Shown here: one piece after another, positions 37,569-47,502 of the stretch
Numbering within the stretch: position 1 is the first letter of the stretch
How the letters are laid out: each line of letters starts with the position of its first letter
Source: Thermophilibacter gallinarum
Lineage (GTDB): Bacteria; Actinomycetota; Coriobacteriia; Coriobacteriales; Atopobiaceae
Assembly (NCBI RefSeq): GCF_014982725.1
Contig: NZ_JADCJZ010000003.1
Location: forward strand, 186,001-250,000
Length of the DNA: 64,000 nucleotides
Direction: 5' to 3'
Notes under the pieces: model-generated
What the model saw: the letters and a program-made list of their open reading frames with translations, nothing else
Told to the model about the DNA's origin: nothing
The model's database searches: none
Program-made: the position numbers and the translations under genes

Positions 37569-40221
<2,653 letters not shown>

Positions 40222-40235
<14 letters not shown>

Positions 40236-42630
40236 GCTTTCCCTCCACCCTTCTCACCAGCGAGAGGAAGCGCTCGTCGGAGGCGAAGCCCGACAGCGAG
40301 CGCGTGTACATCCAGTTGAAGAACGCCACCGCCACGGCTCCGGCCGCGACGACCACGACACCCATGCTACCCGTAAAGCCGACGATCTCGAAGAACGGGG
40401 CGCCCACCGTACACCCAAGCGCAACAATGGCACCCACGAGGACGAGCAGCGCCGCGCGCAGCGGCGTGAGGGGCAGCGAGATGCGCCAGATGAGCGCAAT
40501 GCCCACGCAGGCGACGAGCAGCGTGCAGACCGAGGAGATCTCCCCGAAGGAGTGGCCCAACGCGCGCCCCACCACAAGCTCGGCGAGCAGGGCGCACACG
40601 ATGGCGACCGACGCAGGGAGCGAGCGGGCGAGCACGTTGGCGAGGAAGTTGCCGCTCACGCGGTCGCGGTTGGGCTCGAGCGCGAGCACAAACGACGGTA
40701 TGCCGATGATGGCCGTGGAGAGCAGCGACATCTGGATCGGGATGAACGGGTACGGCGGCATGACGATGCACACGAGCGCGAGCACGGCCGTGAAGACGGT
40801 CTTGACGAGGAACAGCGACGCCGAGCGCTGGAGGTTGTTGATAGAGCGACGGCCCTCTGCCACGACCTCGGGCATGTGGGAGAAGTCGTTGTCCGCGAGG
40901 ACGATCTCGGACACGTTGCGCGCCGCCGCCGACCCGGACGCCATGGCGACCGAGCAGTCCGCCTCGCGCAGCGCGAGCACGTCATTCACGCCGTCACCGG
41001 TCATGGCGACCGTACGGCCGCGCCGGTGCAGCGCCTGGACGAGCTCTCGCTTCTGCTGGGGCGTCACGCGACCGAAGACGCGCGCCTCGTCGACGGCGGC
41101 GTCCAGGGCCTCCTGCGTGGTCAGGGTGGTGGCGTCCACGAAGCGGTCGGCCTCCGGCACGCCCGCGCGGGCGGCGATGGCCGAGACGGTACGGGGGTCG
41201 TCACCGGATATGACGCGCAGCTCGACGCCCTGCTCGAGGAAGTAGGCCATGGTCTGGCCGGCGGTGGGGCGGATCTCGTCGCGAATCGCCACGCACCCGA
41301 GCAGGCGAACCTCCCCCACGATGGCGTCGTCGTCCGAGAAGGACGGGCACTCCCCCACCACGAGCACACGCTCGGTGGCGTCGAACGCCGTGGCCAGGGC
41401 ATCGGCCTCGCCGACGCGCTCGGGGCCGAGGACGAAGGCGGCGGCACCCATGACGAGCGCGCGGCCGTCAATCGTCACGCAGCCGGAGTACTTCCGGGCG
41501 GACGAGAAGGGCACGGCGCGCGTCGCGGGCGTGGCGGCCACGCCCTTCTCGGCGGCATGCCGCAGGATGGCGCGGGCGGTCTCGTTGGCGTCCTCCTCGT
41601 TGGCGGAGACGATGGCCGCGAGGGCGGCGGCCACCTCGCCCTCGTCCGACCCGGCAGCGGCGATGATGCTCGCGACCTCCATCTCGCCGGTGGTGATGGT
41701 GCCGGTCTTGTCGAGGCAGAGCGTGTCGACGCGCGCGAGCGTCTCGACGCAGTAGGCCTGCTGCACGAGGACCATGCGCCGGCCCAGCCGGAAGGTCGCG
41801 ATGGCGAGGACCGAGGAGGTGAGCAGCACGAGTCCCTGGGGGATCATGCCGATCACGGCCGCGACCGAGGTGAGGATCGCGTCGTTCAGGCTTCCGCCGT
41901 CCATGAGCCAGGAGCGCAGGAAGAGCCCCAGTCCCAGGGGAACGAGGACCACGGTGCCCAGCCGGATGATCGCCCGCAGCGTGTCCTGGATCTCGGAGCG
42001 GACGACCTTGACGTACTTGGCCTCGGCGTTGATGCGGGCGGCGTAGCCCTCGGCGCCGACGCGCGTGACGCGCGCGACGAGGCTGCCGGCGTCCACGAAG
42101 CTCCCCGAGAGCAGCTCGTCGCCGGGACCCTTGGAGACGGGCTTTGCCTCGCCCGTGAGCAGGCTCTCGTTCATGGAGACGAAGCCCTCGACGATGACGG
42201 CGTCAGCCGGGACCTGGTCGCCGTGGGCCAGCCGCATGAGGTCGTCCGCCACCAGCTCCGAGGGGGCGATCTGAAGCTCTCCGGCGGCGCGCAGGACGGT
42301 GACCTCCTTCTGCGTGAGGATGGTCAGCTTGTCCACCATGCGCTTGGCGCGGATCTCCTGCGTGACGCCGATGAGCAGGTTGGCCCCGACGACGCACATG
42401 AAGAGCATGTTGCGGTACTGGCCCGTGAGCAGCACGAGCACGGCGAGCGCGAGGTTCACGCCGTTGAAGAGCGTGAAGGCGTGCTCGGCCACGATCTGGC
42501 GAACGGGCTTGGTCTTGACGTCGGTGTTGGCGTTGGTACGCCCGGCTGCGACGCGCTCCGCGACCTCCTCGTCGGTGAGGCCGACGAGCGCGGCGCTCCT
42601 CTCGTCAGGGCACTTCTCGTCAGGCATCAT
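40222..42630 (-). CDS. Cation-transporting P-type ATPase (CtpE-like)
   Basis: A membrane ATP-driven cation pump. The 802 residues have the actuator motif TGEA (159-162), the phosphorylation site DKTGT (Asp307), MTGDGVNDVLALREAD and about ten membrane segments. There is no N-terminal heavy-metal domain. The M4 core reads Ile-Pro-Gln-Gly-Leu (263-267) where Ca/Mg pumps have Pro-Glu-Gly-Leu. The arrangement and M4 context resemble the CtpE-like Ca subgroup of Gram-positive bacteria, but the ion cannot be assigned. GGGAGG lies seven bases before the double ATG at 42630/42627. It overlaps acnA by 14 bp. Confidence 0.9.
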
Positions 42631-42756
42631 CTCATCCCTCCCGATAGACACGGGCTTCATTGTGCCACGGGCCGACCTGCCCCACCCGAAGCTTACGAAA
42701 AAGAGAGAATGGCTCCATGCCGCCCGGCCCGCCCCACGCGCCCGCGGCGATTCGGC

Positions 42757-42762
42757 TATACT
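42757..42762 (+). promoter_or_regulatory. Minus-10 element of tRNA-Arg
   Basis: TATACT ends ten bases before the first base of the tRNA, the correct distance for a start just ahead of the mature 5' end. No convincing minus-35 hexamer is seen. Confidence 0.55.
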
Positions 42763-42772
42763 CTTCCCGCAC

Positions 42773-42849
42773 GCGCCCATAGCTCAGTGGATTAGAGCGT
42801 CTGCCTCCGGAGCAGAAGGTCGTGGGTTCGAATCCCCCTGGGCGCACCA
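42773..42849 (+). tRNA. tRNA-Arg (anticodon CCG)
   Basis: A 77-base cloverleaf: acceptor GCGCCCA/TGGGCGC, D stem GCTC/GAGC, anticodon stem TCTGC/GCAGA with loop CTCCGGA (anticodon CCG), and T arm GTGGG-TTCGAAT-CCCCC with one T-C mismatch. Discriminator A is followed by an encoded CCA. It reads CGG codons, which are common in this genome. A terminator follows 12 bases later. Confidence 0.97.
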
Positions 42850-42860
42850 CCGTCTTCGCA

Positions 42861-42893
42861 GCCGCCGGGCCCCTCGCCCGGCGGCTTTCTTTT
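42861..42893 (+). terminator. Rho-independent terminator after tRNA-Arg
   Basis: A perfect 10-bp stem GCCGCCGGGC/GCCCGGCGGC with a five-base loop is followed by TTTCTTTT. It ends the tRNA transcript and isolates it from the aromatic cluster that starts about 80 bases later. Confidence 0.92.
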
Positions 42894-42974
42894 CATGAGG
42901 GCTCGTAACCTGTCGGCCACATGCGCGTGGTACCATCACCCGGCAGCAGGGCGACCCAGGACCGGGAGGCAACC

Positions 42975-44000
42975 ATGATCGCAGTCGTCAGGGACACCGC
43001 CACCGCCGAGCAGCTCGACCACCTGGTCAGCTGGATCGAGGACCGCGGGTTCAGGACCAACGTCTCCCAGGGAGACAACGAGACCATCATCGGGATCATC
43101 GGCGACACCACGCGCATCGACCCGTTCATTCTCGAGAGCATGGACATCGTCGAGCGCGTGCAGCGCGTCTCGGAGCCCTACAAGCTCGCCAACCGCAAGT
43201 TCCACCCCGAGGACACCGTCGTCGACTGCGGCCACGGCGTGCTCGTGGGCGGCGGCAACTTCCAGGTCATCGCCGGGCCGTGCTCCGTGGAGGGCGACAA
43301 CCTCATCGAGATCGCGCGGGCCGTGAAGGCCGCCGGCGCCACGATGCTGCGCGGCGGTGCCTTCAAGCCGCGCACGAGCCCCTACACCTCCCAGGGCATG
43401 GGCGCACGCGGCCTCGACCTCCTCATGGAGGCGGGCGCCGAGCTGGACATGCCGGTGGTGAGCGAGGTCATGGACCCGCGCGACGTGCAGCTCTTCCTCG
43501 ACAAGGGCGTCGACGTCCTGCAGATCGGCGCGCGCAACGCCCAGAACTTCACGCTCCTGCGCGAGGTCGGCAAGACCAACGTGCCCGTCCTTCTTAAGCG
43601 CGGCATGTCGGAGACCATAGACGAGCTGCTCATGGGCGCCGAGTACGTGATGAGCGAGGGCAATGCCAACGTCATGCTCTGCGAGCGCGGCATCCGCACC
43701 TTCGAGACGCGGACCCGCAACACGTTCGACGTCAACGCCATTCCGGTGCTCCACCACCTGACGCACCTGCCCGTCGTGGGCGACCCGAGCCACGCCACGG
43801 GCTACACGCGCTACGTCCGCCCGGGCGCCTACGCGGCCGTCGCCGCCGGCGCCGACGCCCTCGAGATAGAGGTCCACGACTGCCCGAGCCGCGCATGGTC
43901 GGACGGCTCCCAGGCGCTCACGCCCGCGCAGTTCGCGGACGCCATGCGGCGCATCGCGCTCATCCGCGAGGCCGTCGTCGCACCCGTCGAGGAGGCCTAG
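42975..44000 (+). CDS. aroF: 3-deoxy-7-phosphoheptulonate (DAHP) synthase, type I-beta
   Basis: First step of the shikimate pathway: condensation of PEP and erythrose 4-phosphate. The 341-residue protein has an N-terminal ferredoxin-like regulatory domain (about 1-70, IAVVRDTATAEQLDHLVSWIEDRGF), as in Thermotoga-type tyrosine-sensitive enzymes. The barrel carries VIAGPCSVEGDN, LRGGAFKPRTSPY, QIGARNAQNF, LLKRGM and THLPVVGDPSHATGY. GGGAGG precedes ATG 42975. tyrA follows without gap. Feedback inhibition by an aromatic amino acid through the N-terminal domain is expected from the family. Confidence 0.96.
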   Translation: MIAVVRDTATAEQLDHLVSWIEDRGFRTNVSQGDNETIIGIIGDTTRIDPFILESMDIVERVQRVSEPYKLANRKFHPEDTVVDCGHGVLVGGGNFQVIAGPCSVEGDNLIEIARAVKAAGATMLRGGAFKPRTSPYTSQGMGARGLDLLMEAGAELDMPVVSEVMDPRDVQLFLDKGVDVLQIGARNAQNFTLLREVGKTNVPVLLKRGMSETIDELLMGAEYVMSEGNANVMLCERGIRTFETRTRNTFDVNAIPVLHHLTHLPVVGDPSHATGYTRYVRPGAYAAVAAGADALEIEVHDCPSRAWSDGSQALTPAQFADAMRRIALIREAVVAPVEEA

Positions 44001-44879
44001 GTGTCTGAAGAGAGGAACCCGTCGCCGACGTTCGTCCCCGGCCGCTGCGGTGTGGTGAGCCTCGGTCTCATGGGCGGCTCCTTCGCCAAGGCGTTCGCCG
44101 CCGCCGGCGTAGAGGTCTTCGCCTGGAACCGCACGCGCTCCACGCTCGAGCTCGCCATGATCGAGACCGTGACGGGCGAGCTCGACGAGACGACGATCCC
44201 CACCTGCGAGCTCATCGTGCTCGCCGGCTACCCCGCCTCCACGATCGAGTGGCTGGAGCGCTACGCCGCGCTCGTCTCGCCCGGCGCCATCGTCATCGAC
44301 ACGGTGGGCGTCAAGCGCGTCATCTGCGAGCGCTGCGAGGCGCTGTGCGAGCCGTACCCGTTCACGTTCGTCGGGTGCCACCCGATGGCGGGGACGCAGT
44401 ACTCCGGCTTCGCCCGCGCCCGGGCCAACATGTTCAAGGGCGCGCCCATGGTGGTCGTCCCGCCCGAGATGGACGACCTCGAGCGCGCGACGGTGCTCGA
44501 GCGCCTGAAGGGGCTGCTCGAGCCCTGCCAGTTCGGCAGCTTCACGCTGGCCACCGCAGAGGAGCACGACCGCAACATCGCCTTCACCTCGCAGCTCGCC
44601 CACGTGGTGTCCAACGCCTACGTCAAGAGCCCGACGGCACGAGACCACCGGGGCTTCTCCGCGGGAAGCTACAAGGACCTCACCCGCGTGGCGCGCCTGA
44701 ACGCCCCCATGTGGACCGAGCTCTTCCTGGACAACGCCGACTTCCTCGGCGAGGAGCTCGACACCGTCATAGAGAGCCTGTCGGCATACCGCGACGCGCT
44801 CGCCGCGCGCGACGCGGAGCGGCTCGAGGCGCTTCTCGCCGAGGGCGACCGAATCAAGCGCGAGATCGAGGGCAGGTAG
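44001..44879 (+). CDS. tyrA: Prephenate dehydrogenase
   Basis: Converts prephenate to 4-hydroxyphenylpyruvate on the way to tyrosine. The 292-residue protein has the NAD motif VVSLGLMGGSFAKA (18-31), VGCHPMAGTQYSGF with the active-site His, and SQLAHVVSNAY. No ACT domain or chorismate mutase domain is attached. It starts with GTG 44001, immediately after the aroF stop, with AGGAGG five bases upstream inside aroF. It could also accept arogenate; the sequence does not decide. Confidence 0.93.
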   Translation: MSEERNPSPTFVPGRCGVVSLGLMGGSFAKAFAAAGVEVFAWNRTRSTLELAMIETVTGELDETTIPTCELIVLAGYPASTIEWLERYAALVSPGAIVIDTVGVKRVICERCEALCEPYPFTFVGCHPMAGTQYSGFARARANMFKGAPMVVVPPEMDDLERATVLERLKGLLEPCQFGSFTLATAEEHDRNIAFTSQLAHVVSNAYVKSPTARDHRGFSAGSYKDLTRVARLNAPMWTELFLDNADFLGEELDTVIESLSAYRDALAARDAERLEALLAEGDRIKREIEGR

Positions 44880-44881
44880 CC

Positions 44882-45955
44882 ATGAGGAGGATACGAGTCG
44901 ACGCGAGCTCGAGGGCCTATGACGTCGTGGTGGGTGCGGGCCTGCTCGCCCGGCTCGGGGACCTCCTGCGAGACGTTGTCGGGACGGCGCGCTGCTGCGT
45001 CGTGACCGAGACCAACGTGGGCCCGCTCTACGCCGAGGCCGTCGAGGTGTCCCTCGCCGCCGCGGGACTCGAGGTCGCGCCCCGCATCACCTTCCCCGCC
45101 GGCGAGGCGAGCAAGACGCTCGCCACGCTCGCCACCATCCTCGGGGGCCTCGCGGAACGCGAGCTCACGAGAGACGACGTCGTGATCGCGGTCGGCGGCG
45201 GCGTGACGGGCGACATGGCCGGGCTTGCCGCGGCCCTCTACCTGCGAGGGATTGCCGTCGTGCAGGTTCCCACGTCCCTGCTGGCGATGGTCGACTCCTC
45301 CGTCGGCGGGAAGACGGCAGTGGACCTGCCGGCCGGAAAGAACCTCGTGGGCGCGTTCTGGCAGCCGAGCCTCGTCGTGGCGGACGTCGAGACGCTCACC
45401 ACGGTCCCCAACGAGCTCTTCCGGGACTCCTGCGGCGAAGTCGTCAAGCATGCGGTGCTCGCCGACGCGCAGATGCTCGAGGAGCTCGCGCAACGGCCGC
45501 TCACATCCTTCCGCGACGCCAGGCGCCTCGAGGACGTGGTGGCCCGCAACGTCGCCATCAAGCGCAACGTGGTGAGCGCGGACGAGCGCGAGCGCGGGCT
45601 TCGCCAGACCCTCAACCTCGGGCACACCATCGGCCACGCCATAGAGGCGGCAAGCGACTTCTCGCTCGGTCACGGCTCGTGCGTCGCGGCCGGGCTCTGC
45701 ATGATGGCGCGCGCGGCGGCCGCGCGCGGCTGGTGCGCGCACGAGACGAGCGAGCGCGTCGAGCGCTGCGTCGCCGCACATGGCCTCCCCACGGGCTCCG
45801 ACCTCCCCGCAGACGTGCTCATGAGCTTCGTGGCACATGACAAGAAGCGGCACGGCGACGGCGTCAACGTCGTCGTCCCGCGCGAGGTCGGCAGCTGCGA
45901 GGTGCGGCGCGTGAGCCTGTCCGAGCTCCGCGAGCTCGTCGAGCTCGGCCGCTAG
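44882..45955 (+). CDS. aroB: 3-dehydroquinate synthase
   Basis: Cyclises DAHP to 3-dehydroquinate, using NAD and a divalent metal. The 357-residue protein has the NAD loop AVGGGVTGDMAGLAAALYLRGI, VPTSLLAMVDSSVGGKTAVD, metal ligands in SCGEVVKHAVL, NLGHTIGHAIEAAS and SLGHGSCVAAG. It starts two bases after tyrA. The stop at 45953-45955 is followed two bases later by the left 20-bp direct repeat of the inserted unit. Confidence 0.96.
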   Translation: MRRIRVDASSRAYDVVVGAGLLARLGDLLRDVVGTARCCVVTETNVGPLYAEAVEVSLAAAGLEVAPRITFPAGEASKTLATLATILGGLAERELTRDDVVIAVGGGVTGDMAGLAAALYLRGIAVVQVPTSLLAMVDSSVGGKTAVDLPAGKNLVGAFWQPSLVVADVETLTTVPNELFRDSCGEVVKHAVLADAQMLEELAQRPLTSFRDARRLEDVVARNVAIKRNVVSADERERGLRQTLNLGHTIGHAIEAASDFSLGHGSCVAAGLCMMARAAAARGWCAHETSERVERCVAAHGLPTGSDLPADVLMSFVAHDKKRHGDGVNVVVPREVGSCEVRRVSLSELRELVELGR

Positions 45956-45956
45956 C

Positions 45957-45976
45957 GCGGCCGCGTTTCTCGCCTG
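45957..45976 (+). repeat. Left 20-bp direct repeat
   Basis: GCGGCCGCGTTTCTCGCCTG, exact copy of 47447-47466, beginning two bases after the aroB stop. Candidate target-site duplication. Confidence 0.75.
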
Positions 45977-45989
45977 CCGCCGCTCCTAC

Positions 45990-46109
45990 GGTATGCGCAA
46001 TCGCTTGCGGTATGCGCAACTCGTCAATCGCCCGCACTTCTCGCCACGCGCACTAGCTGCGGATACTTGGAAGGCCGAATTGCGCATACCACAGCGACTT
46101 GCGCATACC
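45990..46109. repeat. Palindromic repeat R1 (118-120 bp)
   Basis: The left side has two 11-bp boxes GGTATGCGCAA (45990-46000, 46009-46019), the right side two inverted boxes TTGCGCATACC (46080-46090, 46099-46109). The boxes are 19 bases apart on both sides, around a 60-base centre, so the unit is its own inverted repeat with 30-bp arms. 45992-46109 equals 47300-47417 except at two positions. It resembles MITE or REP/BIME-type elements; a structured RNA is also possible. Confidence 0.85.
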
Positions 46110-46320
46110 GCGTGGATCGCTCACAAATTGTCCCCCTTTGTTCACTGCCGCACGGCACCTCCCCAGTCGGCGAGAAGGGCGCGACGCTCGCGGCCAATAG
46201 ATTGCCGCCCACGAACTCGTCGGGCTGACCCCAGCCTGGCGACACGCCTCTTGAGCTGACCAGATGCGGGCAGGATAGTTTGGTGACAGTTAGCGTCAGA
46301 TTGCTGAAAGCGGCGCCGAG
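46110..46320. other. Leader between repeat R1 and the nuclease-fold gene
   Basis: No protein motif, tRNA or strong hairpin is seen here, apart from a promoter-like stretch near its right end. It is visibly less GC-rich than the flanking aro genes. Confidence 0.4.
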
Positions 46321-46326
46321 TATAGT
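46321..46326 (+). promoter_or_regulatory. Minus-10 element of the nuclease-fold gene
   Basis: TATAGT ends seven bases before ATG 46334, so the transcript would begin at or next to the start codon (leaderless), the same layout as dinB. The minus-35 is not clear; TTGCTG at 46301 is only 14 bases away. Confidence 0.45.
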
Positions 46327-46333
46327 GGCGCCC

Positions 46334-47281
46334 ATGATCGCCGTAGATGACATATCCGCACTCGCCCGCTGGTCGGAGCCCGGCCTATCCCAGAGGCTCT
46401 CCGCCCCTAAACCACCTCCCCCTGACTGGTCGACAAGCCTTGATGACGTCAAGGACGAGTCCGTCCTCAGGGCGGCGGGCCTGGTAGCAGACGTCCAGGC
46501 CCCGCTTCACGTCATCGTTGACGACCCCTCGCGTCGAATTCGACGCCGCGGCGTGATCTCGCACGTGTGGTCCGCGAGTCTTCCCGACGGAGCGCTGTTC
46601 CAGCTGACTCCCCGGGTGCTCATCGCATCCCCCGCCTTCTGCCTCCAGGGAATAGCCACAAGATACGGGGAGGTCAGAGGCGCGCTGGCGGCAATGGAGA
46701 TCTGTGGTGGCTATGGTCGCTGCGCATCGGCGCCGGGCGGCTTCTACAAGCGAAGCCCCCTTGCCACGCCCGAGCAGCTGACCGAGCATTTCCGGACAAA
46801 CCACAGCTATGGCGTTCGCCACGCCCGCGCGGCCGTTGCCCATGCGATCGCCGGCTCACGATCCCCAATGGAGACCGTGGTGGTCCTGCTTTTCACGCTC
46901 CCAGTCGAGCTGGGCGGATGCGGCCTGCCCGCGCCCCGGCTAAATGTGCGGGTGGAAATCTCGCCCGAACTCCGCGCGGCAATAGGGAAGCCATACGTAG
47001 TGGTCGACCTGTGCTGGGATGAGCAGCGCATCATCCTTGAGTATGACAGCTACCTATGGCACTCCAGCGCCCTTGCCGTCGACTCTGACAGCACCCGCAA
47101 CGAGGGGCTGCGCGACCAAGGCTGGATGGTGCGCTCCGTCACGGCGGGCATGCTCGGCAACGACGCCATGCGCCGCCATCTGGTCTCCCGGGTCATGAGG
47201 CGCTTCGGGCGCGCCCTCCCGAGCGACGAGCGCTTCGACCGCCTCCAGCACGACCTGGTTCAGACGCTGCTGAGCAACTAG
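46334..47281 (+). CDS. DUF559/Vsr-like nuclease-fold protein (AbiEi/endonuclease-domain type), function unknown
   Basis: A 315-residue protein. The last 140 residues follow the pattern of the DUF559-like PD-(D/E)XK domain found in many actinobacterial orphans: SPMETVVVLLFTLP (Glu180), GLPAPRLNVRV, then VVVDLCWDEQRIILEYDSYLWHSS (Asp225, Glu236-Tyr-Asp238) and DSDSTRNEGLRDQGWMVRSVT. The usual Lys of E-x-K is Asp here, as in several Vsr/DUF559 proteins. The N-terminal half is unassigned and may bind DNA. ATG 46334 lacks a ribosome site but lies seven bases after TATAGT; an in-frame TTG at 46280 is an alternative. It is bracketed by R1 and R2. Possible roles include DNA defence or maintenance of the repeats; neither is shown. 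Confidence 0.75.
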   Translation: MIAVDDISALARWSEPGLSQRLSAPKPPPPDWSTSLDDVKDESVLRAAGLVADVQAPLHVIVDDPSRRIRRRGVISHVWSASLPDGALFQLTPRVLIASPAFCLQGIATRYGEVRGALAAMEICGGYGRCASAPGGFYKRSPLATPEQLTEHFRTNHSYGVRHARAAVAHAIAGSRSPMETVVVLLFTLPVELGGCGLPAPRLNVRVEISPELRAAIGKPYVVVDLCWDEQRIILEYDSYLWHSSALAVDSDSTRNEGLRDQGWMVRSVTAGMLGNDAMRRHLVSRVMRRFGRALPSDERFDRLQHDLVQTLLSN

Positions 47282-47299
47282 GCAGCACATTCCGCGCAC

Positions 47300-47417
47300 T
47301 ATGCGCAATCGCTTGCGGTATGCGCAACTCGTCAATCGCCCGCACTTCTCACCACGCGCACTAGCTGCGGATACTTGGAAGGCCGAATTGCGCATACCAC
47401 AGCGATTTGCGCATACC
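47300..47417. repeat. Palindromic repeat R2
   Basis: Second copy of R1 in the same orientation (118 bases, two differences), starting 18 bases after the stop of the nuclease-fold gene. Its outermost left box is degraded (ACTATGCGCAA); the other boxes are at 47317-47327, 47388-47398 and 47407-47417, again with the 19-base period. Confidence 0.85.
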
Positions 47418-47446
47418 ATCCAAATCGCGCAGAAAGCGCCGGAGGA

Positions 47447-47466
47447 GCGGCCGCGTTTCTCGCCTG
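47447..47466 (+). repeat. Right 20-bp direct repeat
   Basis: Exact copy of 45957-45976, ending 36 bases before aroA. Candidate target-site duplication. Confidence 0.75.
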
Positions 47467-47470
47467 TGTC

Positions 47471-47494
47471 GGCGCGCGCGCCGTTGTCGACAAC
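47471..47494. promoter_or_regulatory. Two adjacent 12-bp palindromes before aroA
   Basis: GGCGCGCGCGCC (47471-47482) and GTTGTCGACAAC (47483-47494) are both perfect palindromes, directly abutting, and end eight bases before ATG 47503. They could be an operator or a chance product of GC-rich sequence; the second is the less GC-biased and thus the more notable. Confidence 0.3.
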
Positions 47495-47502
47495 GCGCTA
47501 GC

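Larger units (their letters stand above)
45957..47466. mobile_element. Candidate mobile unit: repeat-bracketed nuclease-fold gene with 20-bp flanking direct repeats
   Basis: A 1510-bp stretch separates aroB from aroA. Its two ends are the same 20 bases, GCGGCCGCGTTTCTCGCCTG (45957-45976 and 47447-47466), as left by a target-site duplication. Inside are two 118-bp repeats in the same orientation (two differences), and between them one gene on the plus strand. No transposase motif is present. If one 20-bp copy and everything between are removed, the aroB-aroA gap becomes an ordinary intergenic region. That the unit inserted as a whole is an inference; how it would move is unknown. Confidence 0.55.

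Noticed and set aside
45993-46259. Small plus-strand frame starting MRNRLRYAQLV in repeat R1, repeated in R2 at 47301
   Set aside because: It is present because the repeat is duplicated. One of the two repeat differences is silent in this frame and the other is not, which decides nothing; there is no ribosome site or known family.
45990-47417. CRISPR array
   Set aside because: Only two 118-bp palindromic units about 1.2 kb apart with a gene between them; no short regular spacers and no cas genes.
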